Shown here piece by piece: positions 8,647 to 18,225 of a stretch of DNA of 64,000 nt; the stretch's first letter is position 1, and every line of letters starts with the position of its first letter. Location: positions 62,001 through 126,000 of the forward strand of contig NZ_JAINWI010000015.1 in NCBI RefSeq assembly GCF_021021435.1. Reading direction: 5' to 3'. The position numbers and the translations under genes were made by a program. The notes under the pieces were generated by a model. It was not told the DNA's origin, did not search any database, and saw only the letters and a list, made by a program, of their open reading frames with translations. The stretch is from Seohaeicola saemankumensis (GTDB taxonomy: Bacteria > Pseudomonadota > Alphaproteobacteria > Rhodobacterales > Rhodobacteraceae).

Positions 8647-9651
8647 TCAACTTTCGAAATCAAAGGCATGGGTGTAGCCGGTCAGTCCGATAGCGCCACC
8701 TGTATGCAAAAAGACAATCTTCTGCCCCTTGGTGAAATACCCTTTGCGGATCAGGTCAATCAGACCCGCAGCCCCTTTGCCGGAATAAACAGGGTCCAGC
8801 AAAATCGCCTCGGTCCTTGCAAACATCCCGATCGCCTCAATGGTCGAGGGCGCGGGGATGCCATACCCTTCGCCCACATAATCGGTATTGGCGACGACAT
8901 CCGCGCGATCCACCACATCGGGACAGCCGAGTTTGGCAGCTGTTTTCACCGCGAGGTTATAGACGTTCTCTTCCTGCTTGGCCTTGGGGGCGCGCACACC
9001 GATGCCCAATAACGGGATGCCCGCATTCATTGCCTTGAGGCCGGCAATCAAACCCGCCTGCGTGCCTGCCGATCCGGTCGCATGGACGATGTGATCCACA
9101 TTCAGCCCCATGTCGTTGAACTGCGCCAGCATTTCGAAGGCGCAGTTTACATAGCCCAGCGCGCCAGTCGCGTTCGAGCCGCCACCCGGAATTGTATAGA
9201 CATTGCGCCCCTGCGCGCGGAACTTTTCGGCGACGGTCTCCATCTCGGCATTCATATCCGGCCCGGGGGCGTGATGCTCCATCGTGGCCCCGTGAAGATG
9301 ATCCAGCAAGACATTGCCGTTATGGCGGTAATTGGGATGGTTGAAGCCTGTCCTGTCCTCAAGCAGGATATGGCAATCCATCCCAAGCCGTGCCGCAGCC
9401 GCCGCAGTCTGGCGCGCATGGTTGGATTGCGTGGCGCCTTGGGTCATTACCATGTCGGCGCCTTGCGCCTGCGCTTCGGCCATCAAGAATTCCAGCTTGC
9501 GGGTCTTGTTGCCCCCTGTGGAAAGCCCCGTGCAATCATCGCGCTTGATCCAGATCTCGGGCCCGCCCAAGGCGTCGCTCAGGCGCGGCAAGGGTTCCAG
9601 AGGCGTGGGCAGATGGGCCAGACGGGCGCGGGGGAACTTCGCAAGATTCAT
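8647..9651 (-). CDS. PLP-dependent L-cysteate sulfo-lyase / D-cysteine desulfhydrase
   Basis: 334 residues, fold-type II PLP enzyme of the ACC-deaminase group. The PLP lysine is K49 in [17 protein letters not shown] follows and [11 protein letters not shown] is the phosphate-binding loop. Roseobacter CuyA (cysteate to pyruvate, ammonium and sulfite) and enteric DcyD (D-cysteine to pyruvate, ammonium and sulfide) are close relatives, and I cannot separate them by sight. The N-terminus ([19 protein letters not shown]) and the gene 3 bp upstream, an HpsN-like dehydrogenase, favour a CuyA role. It shares an operon with a racemase downstream. Confidence 0.85.
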   Translation of the reverse strand: MNLAKFPRARLAHLPTPLEPLPRLSDALGGPEIWIKRDDCTGLSTGGNKTRKLEFLMAEAQAQGADMVMTQGATQSNHARQTAAAAARLGMDCHILLEDRTGFNHPNYRHNGNVLLDHLHGATMEHHAPGPDMNAEMETVAEKFRAQGRNVYTIPGGGSNATGALGYVNCAFEMLAQFNDMGLNVDHIVHATGSAGTQAGLIAGLKAMNAGIPLLGIGVRAPKAKQEENVYNLAVKTAAKLGCPDVVDRADVVANTDYVGEGYGIPAPSTIEAIGMFARTEAILLDPVYSGKGAAGLIDLIRKGYFTKGQKIVFLHTGGAIGLTGYTHAFDFES

Positions 9652-9654
9652 GAC

Positions 9655-10962
9655 TTATCCTTTGTGATTGGCGGCCAGTCTGGGCATGGCGCAGAATTTG
9701 TCCAGCCGGATATCGGCGCTGCGGGCATGCCCCTCCATCCCTTCGGTGCGGCTGATATGGGCCGTCACCCGCGCCAGATCAGTCAGTGCCCCGGCCGTGA
9801 CCTTCTGCCACGTGACGCATTTCAGGAACTTGTGGACCGACAGGCCACCGGTGTAGCGCGCGGCCCCCGATGTGGGCAGCACGTGATTGGGGCCGGATGC
9901 CTTGTCGCCGAAAGCCACCGTGCTGTGTTCGCCCAGAAAAAGCGAGCCGTAGACCCGCAACCGATCACGCCACCAGTCAAGATTGTCTGCCTGAACATGC
10001 AGGTGTTCAGGGCCTGTATCATCAGCGACCTGCGCCATTTCCGCAGCAGTGTCGCACAGGATCACTTCGGCCAGCATGTCCCATGCTGTGGTGGCGGCGC
10101 TGCGGTTCGGTTCGGGCAATTGCGCGATGCATAACGGCACCTGCGCCATCACCTTGCTGGCAAGCGCCGGGTCGGTGGTGACCAGCCAGACGGGCGAGTT
10201 TCCGCCATGCTCGGCCTGCCCCACCAGATCCCACGCGACCAGATCCGCATCGGCGCTGCGATCGGCCAGAACCATCGAATCTGTCGGACCTGCAAACATG
10301 TCGATCCCGACCGGTCCGAACAACTGACGCTTGGCCTCGGCCACATACTGGTTGCCGGGGCCCACGATAATATCGGCAGGGCACGCACCGAACAGGCCCT
10401 GCGCCATCGCAGCAACGGCCTGCACGCCCCCCAGTGCCAGAATGTGATCGGCCCCTGCCAGATGCATCGCGTAGAGGATTGCCGCCGGAATGCCCTGCCC
10501 CGCGCGCGGCGGCGAGGCTGCGGTCACATGCGCTACGCCTGCGACCTTGGCGGTAGTGATTGTCATCAACGCGCTGGCGATATGGGCATAGCGTCCACCC
10601 GGCACATAGGCAGCGGCGGCGGATAGAGGGATGTGGCGCTGCCCTGCGATCAGGCCGGGACGCAGTTCGACCTGCATATCGACGCAACCTGCGCGCTGCG
10701 CCTCGGCGAAGCGGCGGATGTTCTCGTGGGCATAGGCGATATCGTCCCGCAGCGCCTGTGGCACGGTGGCAATCGCGCGCTCAATCGTGTCGGACGACAC
10801 GACGATAGGACCGTCCCAGCCATCCAGACGCCGGGCCAGTTCACAAGCGCGGTCCTCGCCGCCCTGCGCCATTTGCGCCAGCAGGATACGCACCGCATCC
10901 GAAGTATCGGCCTGTGTGCCGCATGTCTGGGGTTGGGCCGATTTGAGATAGCGTTTCGCCAT
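9655..10962 (-). CDS. hpsN: Sulfopropanediol 3-dehydrogenase-like (HpsN) member of the histidinol dehydrogenase family
   Basis: 435 residues from ATG 10962 with AAAGG upstream. HisD-family zinc, NAD-dependent alcohol-to-acid dehydrogenase: AYVPGGRYAHIASALM, GPGNQYVAEAKRQLFG, QAEHGGNSPVWL with the Gln/His zinc-ligand pair, GDKASGPNHVLPT and LSVHKFLKCVTWQ. The aromatic and lysine-rich variants at the histidinol site, and location away from hisG or hisB, point to HpsN, which oxidises 2,3-dihydroxypropane-1-sulfonate to sulfolactate in roseobacters. The adjacent cysteate lyase-like gene fits. A true HisD is not excluded. No sulfonate transporter lies in the window. Confidence 0.7.
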   Translation of the reverse strand: MAKRYLKSAQPQTCGTQADTSDAVRILLAQMAQGGEDRACELARRLDGWDGPIVVSSDTIERAIATVPQALRDDIAYAHENIRRFAEAQRAGCVDMQVELRPGLIAGQRHIPLSAAAAYVPGGRYAHIASALMTITTAKVAGVAHVTAASPPRAGQGIPAAILYAMHLAGADHILALGGVQAVAAMAQGLFGACPADIIVGPGNQYVAEAKRQLFGPVGIDMFAGPTDSMVLADRSADADLVAWDLVGQAEHGGNSPVWLVTTDPALASKVMAQVPLCIAQLPEPNRSAATTAWDMLAEVILCDTAAEMAQVADDTGPEHLHVQADNLDWWRDRLRVYGSLFLGEHSTVAFGDKASGPNHVLPTSGAARYTGGLSVHKFLKCVTWQKVTAGALTDLARVTAHISRTEGMEGHARSADIRLDKFCAMPRLAANHKG

Positions 10963-11163
10963 GGGCCTGACCTTTCTGCCCCCATTGAGAGGCAGAATAT
11001 CGCGCCGGACAAGGGGCGCACTTGCCGGAGGCCGCCCATTTTCAAAGGCTTGAAACGGGCTTTCGGAAAAGCCGAAAGCGCACTGGCCTACCGACAAAGA
11101 TTGCCTGCAAGATTGGCGGCGGTACTGTGCACGCGGACAGAAATGAACGGCAAGGACAGCAAC

Positions 11164-11856
11164 ATGGGTAGAATCGTGATCCTCACAGGGGCAGGAATTT
11201 CGGCGGAAAGCGGGCTGGGCACCTTTCGTGACGAGGGCGGACTTTGGTCACAACACCGGATCGAGGATGTCGCCACTCCCGAAGGCTTTGCCCGCAACCC
11301 AGCCCTTGTTCACAGCTTCTACAATGCCCGCAGGGTGCAGTCGGCAGCGGCGCAGCCGAATGCCGCGCATCACGCATTGGCAAGGCTTGAGGCCGCCAAT
11401 GCAGGCGAGGTGACCATAGTGACCCAGAATGTCGACGGGCTTCACGAGGCCGCAGGATCGCTGCGCGTTTTGCATATGCATGGCACGCTTGCGGGTGCCC
11501 TTTGCAGCCAATGCGATCATCGCTGGACAGCGCCGCCCGAAATGGTGCCGGGCCACCCCTGCCCCGCCTGTGCGGGGCCCACCGCGCGCCCCGATGTCGT
11601 TTGGTTCGGCGAGATGCCCTATCACATGGATGAAATCTGGGACTTGCTGCGCGCCGCGGATGTTTTCGCGGCTATCGGCACTTCGGGGCAGGTCTATCCG
11701 GCAGCGGCTTTCGTGCAGGATGCCACAAGGGGGGGCGCGCATACGATCGAGATCAATCTGGACCCGTCCGCAGTGGTATCGGATTTTTCCGAGACCCGCT
11801 TTGGCAAGGCGTCAGAGCTTGTGCCGCTCTGGGTAGACGAGATGCTGCGCGGGTGA
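11164..11856 (+). CDS. cobB: NAD-dependent protein deacylase, sirtuin (CobB)
   Basis: 230 residues. Start ATG 11164 has AAGGA 7 nt upstream; the ATG at 11143 lacks one. Rossmann loop TGAGISAESGLGTFR (8-22), TQNVDGLH, catalytic His in HMHGTL, and a zinc ribbon with CSQC and CPAC. FYNARR holds the Tyr-x2-Arg pair that in class III sirtuins binds succinyl- or malonyl-lysine, so desuccinylase activity is likely as well as deacetylation. C-terminal IGTSGQVYPAA and INLDPS close the NAD site. Monocistronic, with a hairpin terminator shared with the convergent copper chaperone gene. Confidence 0.93.
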   Translation: MGRIVILTGAGISAESGLGTFRDEGGLWSQHRIEDVATPEGFARNPALVHSFYNARRVQSAAAQPNAAHHALARLEAANAGEVTIVTQNVDGLHEAAGSLRVLHMHGTLAGALCSQCDHRWTAPPEMVPGHPCPACAGPTARPDVVWFGEMPYHMDEIWDLLRAADVFAAIGTSGQVYPAAAFVQDATRGGAHTIEINLDPSAVVSDFSETRFGKASELVPLWVDEMLRG

Positions 11857-11860
11857 ACAA

Positions 11861-11890
11861 AAAGCCGGCCCCCTACGGACCCGGCTTTCT
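11861..11890. terminator. Hairpin terminator between convergent genes
   Basis: AAAGCCGG at 11861-11868 pairs with CCGGCTTT at 11881-11888 across a 12-nt loop. A tail of mixed T residues follows on either strand, so it may end both cobB and the PCuAC gene. Confidence 0.6.
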
Positions 11891-11910
11891 GATTTGTCTT
11901 TAGCAATGGT

Positions 11911-12405
11911 TCAGTCTTTTTTCATCGTTCCGTGGCCGGAATGACCACCATGTGCGCCGGCTTGGGGCTGACGTTCCAGATCGACGGGCACCTGCACGGC
12001 CACCTCGCCTGCGGTCTCGAAGACCAGAGTGAGGTCGATCATGTCGCCCTGCTTCAGCGGTTCGGTCAGGCCCATGAACATCACGTGATGCCCGCCGCGT
12101 TCCATGACGATCTCGCCATCGGCCGGCAAATCGAAGCCTTCCTCGACATGGATCATCCGCATCACGCCATTAGAATCTTCGCGATGTGTGTGCAACTCGA
12201 CCCGTGCTGCGATGTCTGACGACACACCGATCAAACGGTCTGGCGCACCGTCTTGGTTATGGATCACCATGAATGCGGCACCGGTTGTGGCCATTTCGGA
12301 AGCGCTGCGCGCATAGGCGTCCTGCACTTTGACACCTTCGGCAAAAGCAGTCGAGGCCATGAGAATAGCAGCCGTTGCTGCAAGCAGTGTGGATTTGAAA
12401 GACAT
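11911..12405 (-). CDS. Periplasmic copper chaperone PCu(A)C family
   Basis: 164 residues. Signal peptide MSFKSTLLAATAAILMASTAFA, then the PCuAC (DUF461) domain with the H-M copper site: HTHREDSNGVM, a conserved Met in MRMIHVEEG, and ERGGHHVMFMGL. A C-terminal His/Met tail (GAHGGHSGHGTMKKD) adds a second copper site seen in many homologues. The family delivers Cu(I) to the CuA centre or to Sco for cytochrome oxidase assembly. It lies 49 bp downstream of a CPDC-containing exported protein on the same strand, forming a copper-handling pair. Confidence 0.92.
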   Translation of the reverse strand: MSFKSTLLAATAAILMASTAFAEGVKVQDAYARSASEMATTGAAFMVIHNQDGAPDRLIGVSSDIAARVELHTHREDSNGVMRMIHVEEGFDLPADGEIVMERGGHHVMFMGLTEPLKQGDMIDLTLVFETAGEVAVQVPVDLERQPQAGAHGGHSGHGTMKKD

Positions 12406-12454
12406 GCTGTCTCTCCTTCTGTGTGCTGTTTTGTCTGGTTATTGGTGAAAAGAG

Positions 12455-12805
12455 TCAGACAACAGCAGGCGGATCGCGCGCGGAAAAGGGTTGCGCGATG
12501 CGGTGCAGCAGGACCGAACGTCCCACGGCTTTCAGAGCCTCGGCCCGCCCCATCGGGTGCAGGACCAAAGGGGCGTCCCCTGCCAGCGCCACGATCAGCG
12601 AAAGGGTGCAATCCGGGCAAATATGCGCCGGACCGACAGGCTGCCCGTCGGCATCTGTCAGGATGGTCACCGGCCCCGTGCCTGTGCATAGGACAACAGA
12701 ACCGCTGACACCCGACATGCCACGCGCCGCCGCCATCGACTGGGCCGTGAGGACCAGCAGCAGGGCAAGTGCAATTGCAAAAAATGGGCGGAACCGGCAG
12801 GTCAT
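12455..12805 (-). CDS. Exported DUF2946-like protein with a CPDC motif
   Basis: 116 residues from ATG 12805. N-terminal signal or anchor helix (about 6-25), then VVLCTGTGPVTILTDADG and AHICPDCTLS (about 58-72), the CxxC with nearby His characteristic of DUF2946-like small proteins often found beside copper genes. Metal binding by the Cys and His is inferred. It is the first gene of a two-gene unit with the PCu(A)C chaperone. An in-frame ATG at 12847 would place extra charged residues before the signal helix. Confidence 0.65.
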   Translation of the reverse strand: MTCRFRPFFAIALALLLVLTAQSMAAARGMSGVSGSVVLCTGTGPVTILTDADGQPVGPAHICPDCTLSLIVALAGDAPLVLHPMGRAEALKAVGRSVLLHRIAQPFSARDPPAVV

Positions 12806-12883
12806 AGCGCGCTTATAAGCAAGCTCTGACGGCACGAAAAGTGGCAAACGATGAGGCGCGACATAACGACATCACCAAATGGA

Positions 12884-12909
12884 TAAAGCCCCACCACAAG
12901 GGCGGGGCT
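12884..12909 (-). terminator. Rho-independent terminator of rpmB
   Basis: On the minus strand GCCCCGCCC pairs with GGTGGGGC (one mismatch) and is followed by TTTAT, 27 bp after the rpmB stop. Confidence 0.6.
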
Positions 12910-12936
12910 GTACCGGATCGGAACGACCAGAAAGGA

Positions 12937-13224
12937 TCAGGCGGTTGCCTGTGCCTTTGCAATCTCTTTCTTGATCTTCAGGGCCGCGTCAGACAGCGTG
13001 TCGTCCTTGGCTTTCGCAAGGAACGCGTCCAGGCCGCCACGGTGATCGACCGAGCGCAGGGCAGCAGCAGAGATCCGCAGTTTCACAACGCGGTTCAGCG
13101 TTTCGGACTGCAGCGACACATCGTTCAGGTTCGGCAGGAACCGGCGACGGGTCTTGTTGTTGGCATGGCTGACATTGTTGCCAGACATCGGGCCTTTTCC
13201 GGTCAGTTCGCAGCGGCGCGACAT
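12937..13224 (-). CDS. rpmB: 50S ribosomal protein L28
   Basis: 95 residues, normal for alphaproteobacterial L28. The N-terminus [29 protein letters not shown] is diagnostic in pattern: C-x-L-T-G-K, then [11 protein letters not shown]. It is a component of the large ribosomal subunit. A single cysteine remains (Cys5), so it is the zinc-free type. It follows an ABC exporter on the same strand after 152 bp that contain a hairpin and is followed by its own terminator. Confidence 0.98.
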   Translation of the reverse strand: MSRRCELTGKGPMSGNNVSHANNKTRRRFLPNLNDVSLQSETLNRVVKLRISAAALRSVDHRGGLDAFLAKAKDDTLSDAALKIKKEIAKAQATA

Positions 13225-13295
13225 GGCTATATCCTCGACTTGATCAGGGGCGCATCAGGCGCCTTCAACACATGAGGGCACCGCCACAGGCAGCG

Positions 13296-13314
13296 CCCCG
13301 AATTCCGTTCGGGG
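13296..13314 (-). terminator. Hairpin between the ABC exporter and rpmB
   Basis: CCCCGAA and TTCGGGG form a perfect 7-bp stem with a 5-nt loop. There is no T-run, so it may be a weak terminator of the upstream ABC gene or part of the rpmB leader. Confidence 0.35.
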
Positions 13315-13376
13315 TGATTAGGCGGAATCGCTACAGGCGTCAAGGCCAAAGCAGCCCTGACGCGCCGACTTGCTGC

Positions 13377-15212
13377 TCAGGCGGTTTCATCCCCGATAAA
13401 GCCGCCAGACTGCCGCGCCCACAGACCCGCATAAATCCCGCCCTGGGCCAGCAGATCGGCATGCGTGCCCTCTTCCACGATACGGCCCTGATCCAGCACG
13501 ACAATCCGGTCCATCTGCGCGATCGTGCTAAGGCGGTGGGCAATGGCGATCACGGTCTTGCCCGCCATCATGTCGTAAAGCGTGTCCTGCACGGCGGCCT
13601 CGACCTCGCTATCCAGCGCGCTTGTCGCTTCGTCCAGCAGCAGGATCGGCGCGTTCTTGAGGATCACGCGGGCCAGTGCGATCCGCTGGCGCTGTCCGCC
13701 CGACAGTTTGACACCGCGCTCGCCGACCTGCGCATCAAAGCCCTGACGCCCCTTGCCGTCTTGCAGATCGGGAATGAAGTCCAGCGCCTGCGCTTGTGCG
13801 GCAGCGCGGCGCATCTCTTCCTCGGTGGCATCTGGCCTGCCGTAAAGCAGGTTGTCGCGGACCGAGCGGTGCAAGAGCGCGCTGTCCTGCTGCACCATAC
13901 CGATCTGCGCGCGCAAGCTGGATTGCGTCACGCGGGCAATATCCTGCCCGTCGATCAGGATACGCCCACCCTCGGCTGCGTAGAAGCGCAAGAGCAGCTT
14001 CATGATCGTCGATTTGCCAGCACCCGAGCGGCCCACAAGGCCTACTTTTTCGCCCGGTGCGATGGTCAATTTCACCTGTTCCAGTCCGCCGCTGATGCGC
14101 CCATAGCTGTGGCTGACACTGTCCAGAACGATCTCGCCCTGTTTGACGACAAGAGGTGTCGCATCCGCCGCGTCCGGCAGCGTGATCGGCTGCGCGATGG
14201 TTTGCATACCTTCAGCGACAACGCCCAACTGGCGGAAGAACGTGGTCAACGCCCACATGATCCAACCGGTCATCGCGTTCAGGCGCAATGTCAGCGCTGT
14301 CGCCGCCGCAACTGCCCCGACACTTGCGTGCCCCTGCATCCAGAGCCAGATCGCCCACCCCACAACACCGACGATCAGCAGACCGTTCAAGAACACCAGA
14401 CCGAAGTCCATCTTGGTGTAAAGCCGCATCTCGGCCTGAAAGGTCAGGCGCGCGTCCTCGATCGCCTCGCGGGCGAAATCAAGCTCGCGGCCATGTTGGT
14501 CGAACATCTTGACCGCATGGATATTGGTGTAGCTGTCCACGACTCGGCCTGTCACGGCACTGCGCGCGTCCGATGCCGCCTCGGATGCGGGCTGCACGCG
14601 TTTGATCGCCCAACGCATCAGAGCCGCATAAGCGACAAGCCAGACGACCAGCGGCAGCATCAGCCGCGCATCGGCCTGCCCCAGAATAACGACAGCGCCC
14701 ACGACATAGGCCAGCGAAAAGGTGATGGCGTCAAAAACCTGAAACACCGCCTCGCCTGCAGCAGGCGGGGTCTGCATGATGCGGTTTGCTATACGGCCTG
14801 CAAAATCGTTCTCGAACCAGCCCACGGATTGCCGCAGGACATGGGCATGCGACCGCCAGCGGATCAGGGTGCCAAAATTGGGCAGGATCGTATTGTTCAG
14901 CAGCAGCACGTCCAGGCCCTGGATGGCGGGGCGCAGGATCAGGATGAAGACCACCAGGAGGATCATCGCCAGACCGTGATCTTCCCAGAACTGCGCGGGA
15001 TCGCCCTGCAGCGCGTCCACGATCCAGCCCATGACCCAGATCAGCGCGATCTCGACCGCCGCGACAAGCACGGACAGGATACCCGTGACCCAAAAAACAC
15101 GTTTGAAAGGCTGGGCATAGTCCAGCATGAAGGCCAGCAACGTCTGCGGCGGGTGGTCCTTTTGAGCATAGGAGACATAGGGATCGACGAGGTTTTCGAA
15201 AAAACGGAACAT
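13377..15212 (-). CDS. ABC exporter, fused permease and ATPase (MsbA/multidrug type)
   Basis: 611 residues from ATG 15212. An N-terminal six-helix permease (about 40-335) is fused to an ATPase: Walker A GRSGAGKST (about 400), Q-loop VQQDS, signature LSGGQRQRIALAR, Walker B ILLLDEATSALD and switch His in IAHRLST. This architecture belongs to homodimeric or paired lipid, drug or peptide exporters. No partner half-transporter is next to it, so a homodimer is likely. Substrate unknown. The longer frame to 15266 adds 18 residues without a better ribosome site. Confidence 0.92.
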   Translation of the reverse strand: MFRFFENLVDPYVSYAQKDHPPQTLLAFMLDYAQPFKRVFWVTGILSVLVAAVEIALIWVMGWIVDALQGDPAQFWEDHGLAMILLVVFILILRPAIQGLDVLLLNNTILPNFGTLIRWRSHAHVLRQSVGWFENDFAGRIANRIMQTPPAAGEAVFQVFDAITFSLAYVVGAVVILGQADARLMLPLVVWLVAYAALMRWAIKRVQPASEAASDARSAVTGRVVDSYTNIHAVKMFDQHGRELDFAREAIEDARLTFQAEMRLYTKMDFGLVFLNGLLIVGVVGWAIWLWMQGHASVGAVAAATALTLRLNAMTGWIMWALTTFFRQLGVVAEGMQTIAQPITLPDAADATPLVVKQGEIVLDSVSHSYGRISGGLEQVKLTIAPGEKVGLVGRSGAGKSTIMKLLLRFYAAEGGRILIDGQDIARVTQSSLRAQIGMVQQDSALLHRSVRDNLLYGRPDATEEEMRRAAAQAQALDFIPDLQDGKGRQGFDAQVGERGVKLSGGQRQRIALARVILKNAPILLLDEATSALDSEVEAAVQDTLYDMMAGKTVIAIAHRLSTIAQMDRIVVLDQGRIVEEGTHADLLAQGGIYAGLWARQSGGFIGDETA

Positions 15213-15509
15213 GGGCGCGGCTTTCTGGAATATGGAAATGCGATCAAGGCGCGCCGGAGCACGCAAAACGCCCTGTCAGGGCGGATGTGATCAGATGAAC
15301 CAGATTCCGCGATACATGCAGGCACCCTCCTGTCGTCTACGGACTTTAGCCGCAGATTCGCGGCATGTCACGCCCAGACGTCGGCGCGTGTTGCCCAGCC
15401 ACTACCGAACGACCGCTTCACCCAGACAGATATCTACAGGCGGATGCGGGGCAGGCATCTTTCTGGTAACAGGATTTTGCAACCGTAACAGACATCACAG
15501 CCTGACCAT

Positions 15510-16235
15510 ATGACCATCACGCCACCGTCCAAGCTGACCATCTGCACTTGGAACTGCAACGGGGCGTTGCGGCACAAGCTTGGCCAAATCGACAGCCTGG
15601 ATGCAGACATTCTGATCATTCAGGAATGCGAAGATCCTGCCCAAAGTCAGGACGCTGCCTACCGGACGTGGGCCGGTGAGAATTATGCATGGATCGGCAC
15701 TACCGCCAGCAAGGGCCTTGGCATTTTCCCACGGCGGAACCTTGCGATAGAACCTTTGCGGTGGACGCATGAGGCGCGGTTCTTTTTGCCACGCGCTGTT
15801 GCGGGCGTTCCGGTCTGCGCGGTCTGGGCACATCGCGCCACACGTAAAGGGCGCAATTACATTGGCCAGATATCCCAAGCGCTGGACAGTCGCGCGCAAT
15901 GGCTGAACGATCCGGCCTGCATTTTTGCCGGTGATTTCAACAGCAGCGCGGTCTGGGACGGGCCGCGCAAAAGCTGGGGCCATACACCCACCATGCAGCG
16001 CCTTGCCGCCTTGGGGCTGCAAAGCGCCTATCACAGGCACTACAACGTCGCCCATGGCGACGAGTTGCATCCGAGTTTCTTCTTGCAGCGCAATTTGGCA
16101 AAGCCCTATCACCTCGACTATATCCTGACGGGCAAGGCGTGGCAGATAGGCGCTTTGCGGATCGGTGCGCCCGCGGAATGGCTTGCCTGTAGCGATCACA
16201 TGCCGCTTATGGCCGAACTTGTCAGACCCGGTTAG
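15510..16235 (+). CDS. Endonuclease/exonuclease/phosphatase family protein
   Basis: 241 residues, single EEP domain: TWNCNG near the N-terminus, QECED (metal-binding Glu), GDFNSS (about 150), LDYIL and the C-terminal SDHMPL, the set of Asn, Glu, Asp and His residues that bind Mg2+ and the scissile phosphate. The basic tract [13 protein letters not shown] lies mid-domain. Acts on nucleic acid or a phosphodiester; no signal peptide is seen, so cytoplasmic. It is divergent from the ABC exporter across 297 bp that show nothing else I can name, and precedes rimO by 56 bp. Confidence 0.85.
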   Translation: MTITPPSKLTICTWNCNGALRHKLGQIDSLDADILIIQECEDPAQSQDAAYRTWAGENYAWIGTTASKGLGIFPRRNLAIEPLRWTHEARFFLPRAVAGVPVCAVWAHRATRKGRNYIGQISQALDSRAQWLNDPACIFAGDFNSSAVWDGPRKSWGHTPTMQRLAALGLQSAYHRHYNVAHGDELHPSFFLQRNLAKPYHLDYILTGKAWQIGALRIGAPAEWLACSDHMPLMAELVRPG

Positions 16236-16291
16236 ATGATACTCTTCCGGCACACTTCCACAGCAGCACAAAACCGACTATAGGCGCGCAA

Positions 16292-17686
16292 ATGACCCAG
16301 AACCCGCCTTATGCAAATCCGCCCAGCATGCGTCCCGACCTTGCGCCGCGCGCAAGGATCGTCGATGCGCCACGCCCCGGCCAGCCTACAATCGGTATGG
16401 TCAGTCTTGGTTGCCCCAAGGCACTTGTGGATAGCGAACGCATCCTGACAAGGCTGCGCGCCGAAGGTTACGCCATCAGCTCTGATTATTCCGGTGCGGA
16501 TGCGGTGATCGTGAACACTTGCGGCTTTCTGGACAGCGCCAAGGCCGAAAGCCTGGATGCCATCGGCGAGGCGCTGGCCGAGAATGGCCGCGTGATCGTG
16601 ACCGGCTGTCTGGGGGCCGAGCCTGAATATATCACCGGTGCGCATCCAAAGGTGCTGGCTGTCACCGGCCCGCATCAATACGAGGCGGTGCTGGACGCGG
16701 TGCACAAGGCGGTGCCGCCCTCGCCTGATCCGTTCATCGACCTTTTGCCCGCATCCGCCGTATCGCTGACGCCGCGCCATTACAGCTATCTGAAGATTTC
16801 CGAGGGCTGCAATCACAAGTGCAAATTCTGCATCATTCCCGACATGCGCGGTCGCCTTGCCAGTCGGCCCGCCCATGCCGTGCTGCGCGAGGCCGAAAAG
16901 CTGGTGCAGAACGGTGTCCGGGAACTGCTGGTGATCTCGCAGGATACATCGGCCTACGGCGTCGACATCAAACATGCCGAGACAAATGGACACCGCGCCC
17001 ATATCACCAATCTGGCCCGCGATCTGGGGTCGCTTGGTGCATGGGTGCGGCTGCATTACGTGTATCCCTACCCGCATGTGCGCGACCTGATCCCCTTGAT
17101 GGCTGATCCGGCGTCAGGGGTGCTGCCCTATCTGGATATTCCCTTCCAGCACGCGCACGCGGATGTGCTGCGCCGCATGGCGCGACCCGCTGCTGCGGCA
17201 AAGACGCTGGACGAGATCGCCGCATGGCGCGCGACCTGCCCCGATATCACCCTGCGCTCGACCTTCATCGTCGGCTATCCCGGCGAGACCGAGGCCGAAT
17301 TCCAGACACTTCTGGACTGGCTGGACGAGGCGCAACTGGACCGCGTAGGCTGTTTTCAGTATGAAAACGTCGCCGGAGCACGGTCAAACGCGCTGCCGGA
17401 TCATGTCGCGCCAGAGGTCAAGCAAGAGCGTTGGGAGCGTTTCATGGAAAAGGCACAAGCCATTTCCGAGGCAAAGCTGGACGCCAAGGTGGGCCGCGTT
17501 CTGGAGGCCATCGTGGATGATATCGACGTGGACGGGATCGCCACCTGCCGCACATGGGCCGATGCGCCGGAAATCGACGGCAACCTGTTCATTGACGAAA
17601 ACACAACTGCGCTGAATGTCGGCGATGTTATCAAGGTCGAGGTGGACGAGGCCGGGGAATACGATCTTTGGGGACGGCTGGTCTGA
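16292..17686 (+). CDS. rimO: Ribosomal protein S12 methylthiotransferase RimO
   Basis: 464 residues. Adds a methylthio group to the conserved Asp of ribosomal protein S12. The N-terminal UPF0004 domain carries cluster cysteines in [21 protein letters not shown] and TGCLGAEPE. The radical-SAM core has [11 protein letters not shown] (C-x3-C-x2-C), and a TRAM domain ends the protein (about 395-464). The spacing and the CPKALVDSE sequence distinguish it from MiaB. About 30 N-terminal residues precede the domain, longer than in E. coli. Overlapping neighbours are absent; MgtC converges 23 bp downstream. Confidence 0.97.
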   Translation: MTQNPPYANPPSMRPDLAPRARIVDAPRPGQPTIGMVSLGCPKALVDSERILTRLRAEGYAISSDYSGADAVIVNTCGFLDSAKAESLDAIGEALAENGRVIVTGCLGAEPEYITGAHPKVLAVTGPHQYEAVLDAVHKAVPPSPDPFIDLLPASAVSLTPRHYSYLKISEGCNHKCKFCIIPDMRGRLASRPAHAVLREAEKLVQNGVRELLVISQDTSAYGVDIKHAETNGHRAHITNLARDLGSLGAWVRLHYVYPYPHVRDLIPLMADPASGVLPYLDIPFQHAHADVLRRMARPAAAAKTLDEIAAWRATCPDITLRSTFIVGYPGETEAEFQTLLDWLDEAQLDRVGCFQYENVAGARSNALPDHVAPEVKQERWERFMEKAQAISEAKLDAKVGRVLEAIVDDIDVDGIATCRTWADAPEIDGNLFIDENTTALNVGDVIKVEVDEAGEYDLWGRLV

Positions 17687-17709
17687 CGCTTGATGGCTTT
17701 AGCGCGGGT

Positions 17710-18225
17710 TCATGCGTCCGGTGGATTGGACCCATCATTTCCATTCTTCGCCGCTGTTGTGACAATGAGCGGAACAAGGGCAAGGATCACAAGCATAATC
17801 GCGGTCGACAGGATCGCTGTCGCCTCAAGCCCGAGCCCCACCAGAACACCGATGCCTGCCACACCCCAGATACCGGCGGCAGTGGTCAAGCCTTCGACCT
17901 GAACCTGCGTGTTGTTGCGCACGATTATGGCACCGGCCCCCAGAAAGCCGATGCCCTGAACGATCCCCTGCAGAACGCGGGACAGATCCGCGATTTCCAT
18001 ACCGCTTTGCACCGATCCGGTCACAAAGAGCGCAGCCCCCACGGCCACCAGCATATGGGTCCGCACGCCAGCACTGCGGGCTTTGCTCTCGCGCTCGAAG
18101 CCGAGAATACCGCCAAGTAGTGCCGCCAAAAAAAGACGCATCGTGGTTAACGTAAGCGTTTTGACGTCCGGAATATCCGAGAACTGCCCTGCAATCGTGC
18201 TCCAGATTTCCTGCCATACACTCAT
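17710..18225 (-). CDS. MgtC/SapB family membrane protein
   Basis: 171 residues from ATG 18225, preceded by AAAGGGG. Four to five hydrophobic helices with the MgtC N-terminal signature LAALLGGILGFERE, then ARSAGVRTHMLVAVGAALF and GIGFLGAGAIIV, TTAAGIWGVAGIG. The family is tied to growth in low Mg2+ and to control of F-type ATPase in pathogens; the job here is unknown. It lacks the long cytoplasmic C-terminal domain of Salmonella MgtC, so it is of the short SapB type. An ATG at 18246 lies further upstream but its ribosome site is weaker. Confidence 0.9.
   Translation of the reverse strand: MSVWQEIWSTIAGQFSDIPDVKTLTLTTMRLFLAALLGGILGFERESKARSAGVRTHMLVAVGAALFVTGSVQSGMEIADLSRVLQGIVQGIGFLGAGAIIVRNNTQVQVEGLTTAAGIWGVAGIGVLVGLGLEATAILSTAIMLVILALVPLIVTTAAKNGNDGSNPPDA

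Noticed and set aside
13272-15290. 672-codon open frame antisense to the ABC exporter
   Set aside because: Low-complexity His/Gln/Arg-rich translation typical of a shadow of a GC-rich gene.
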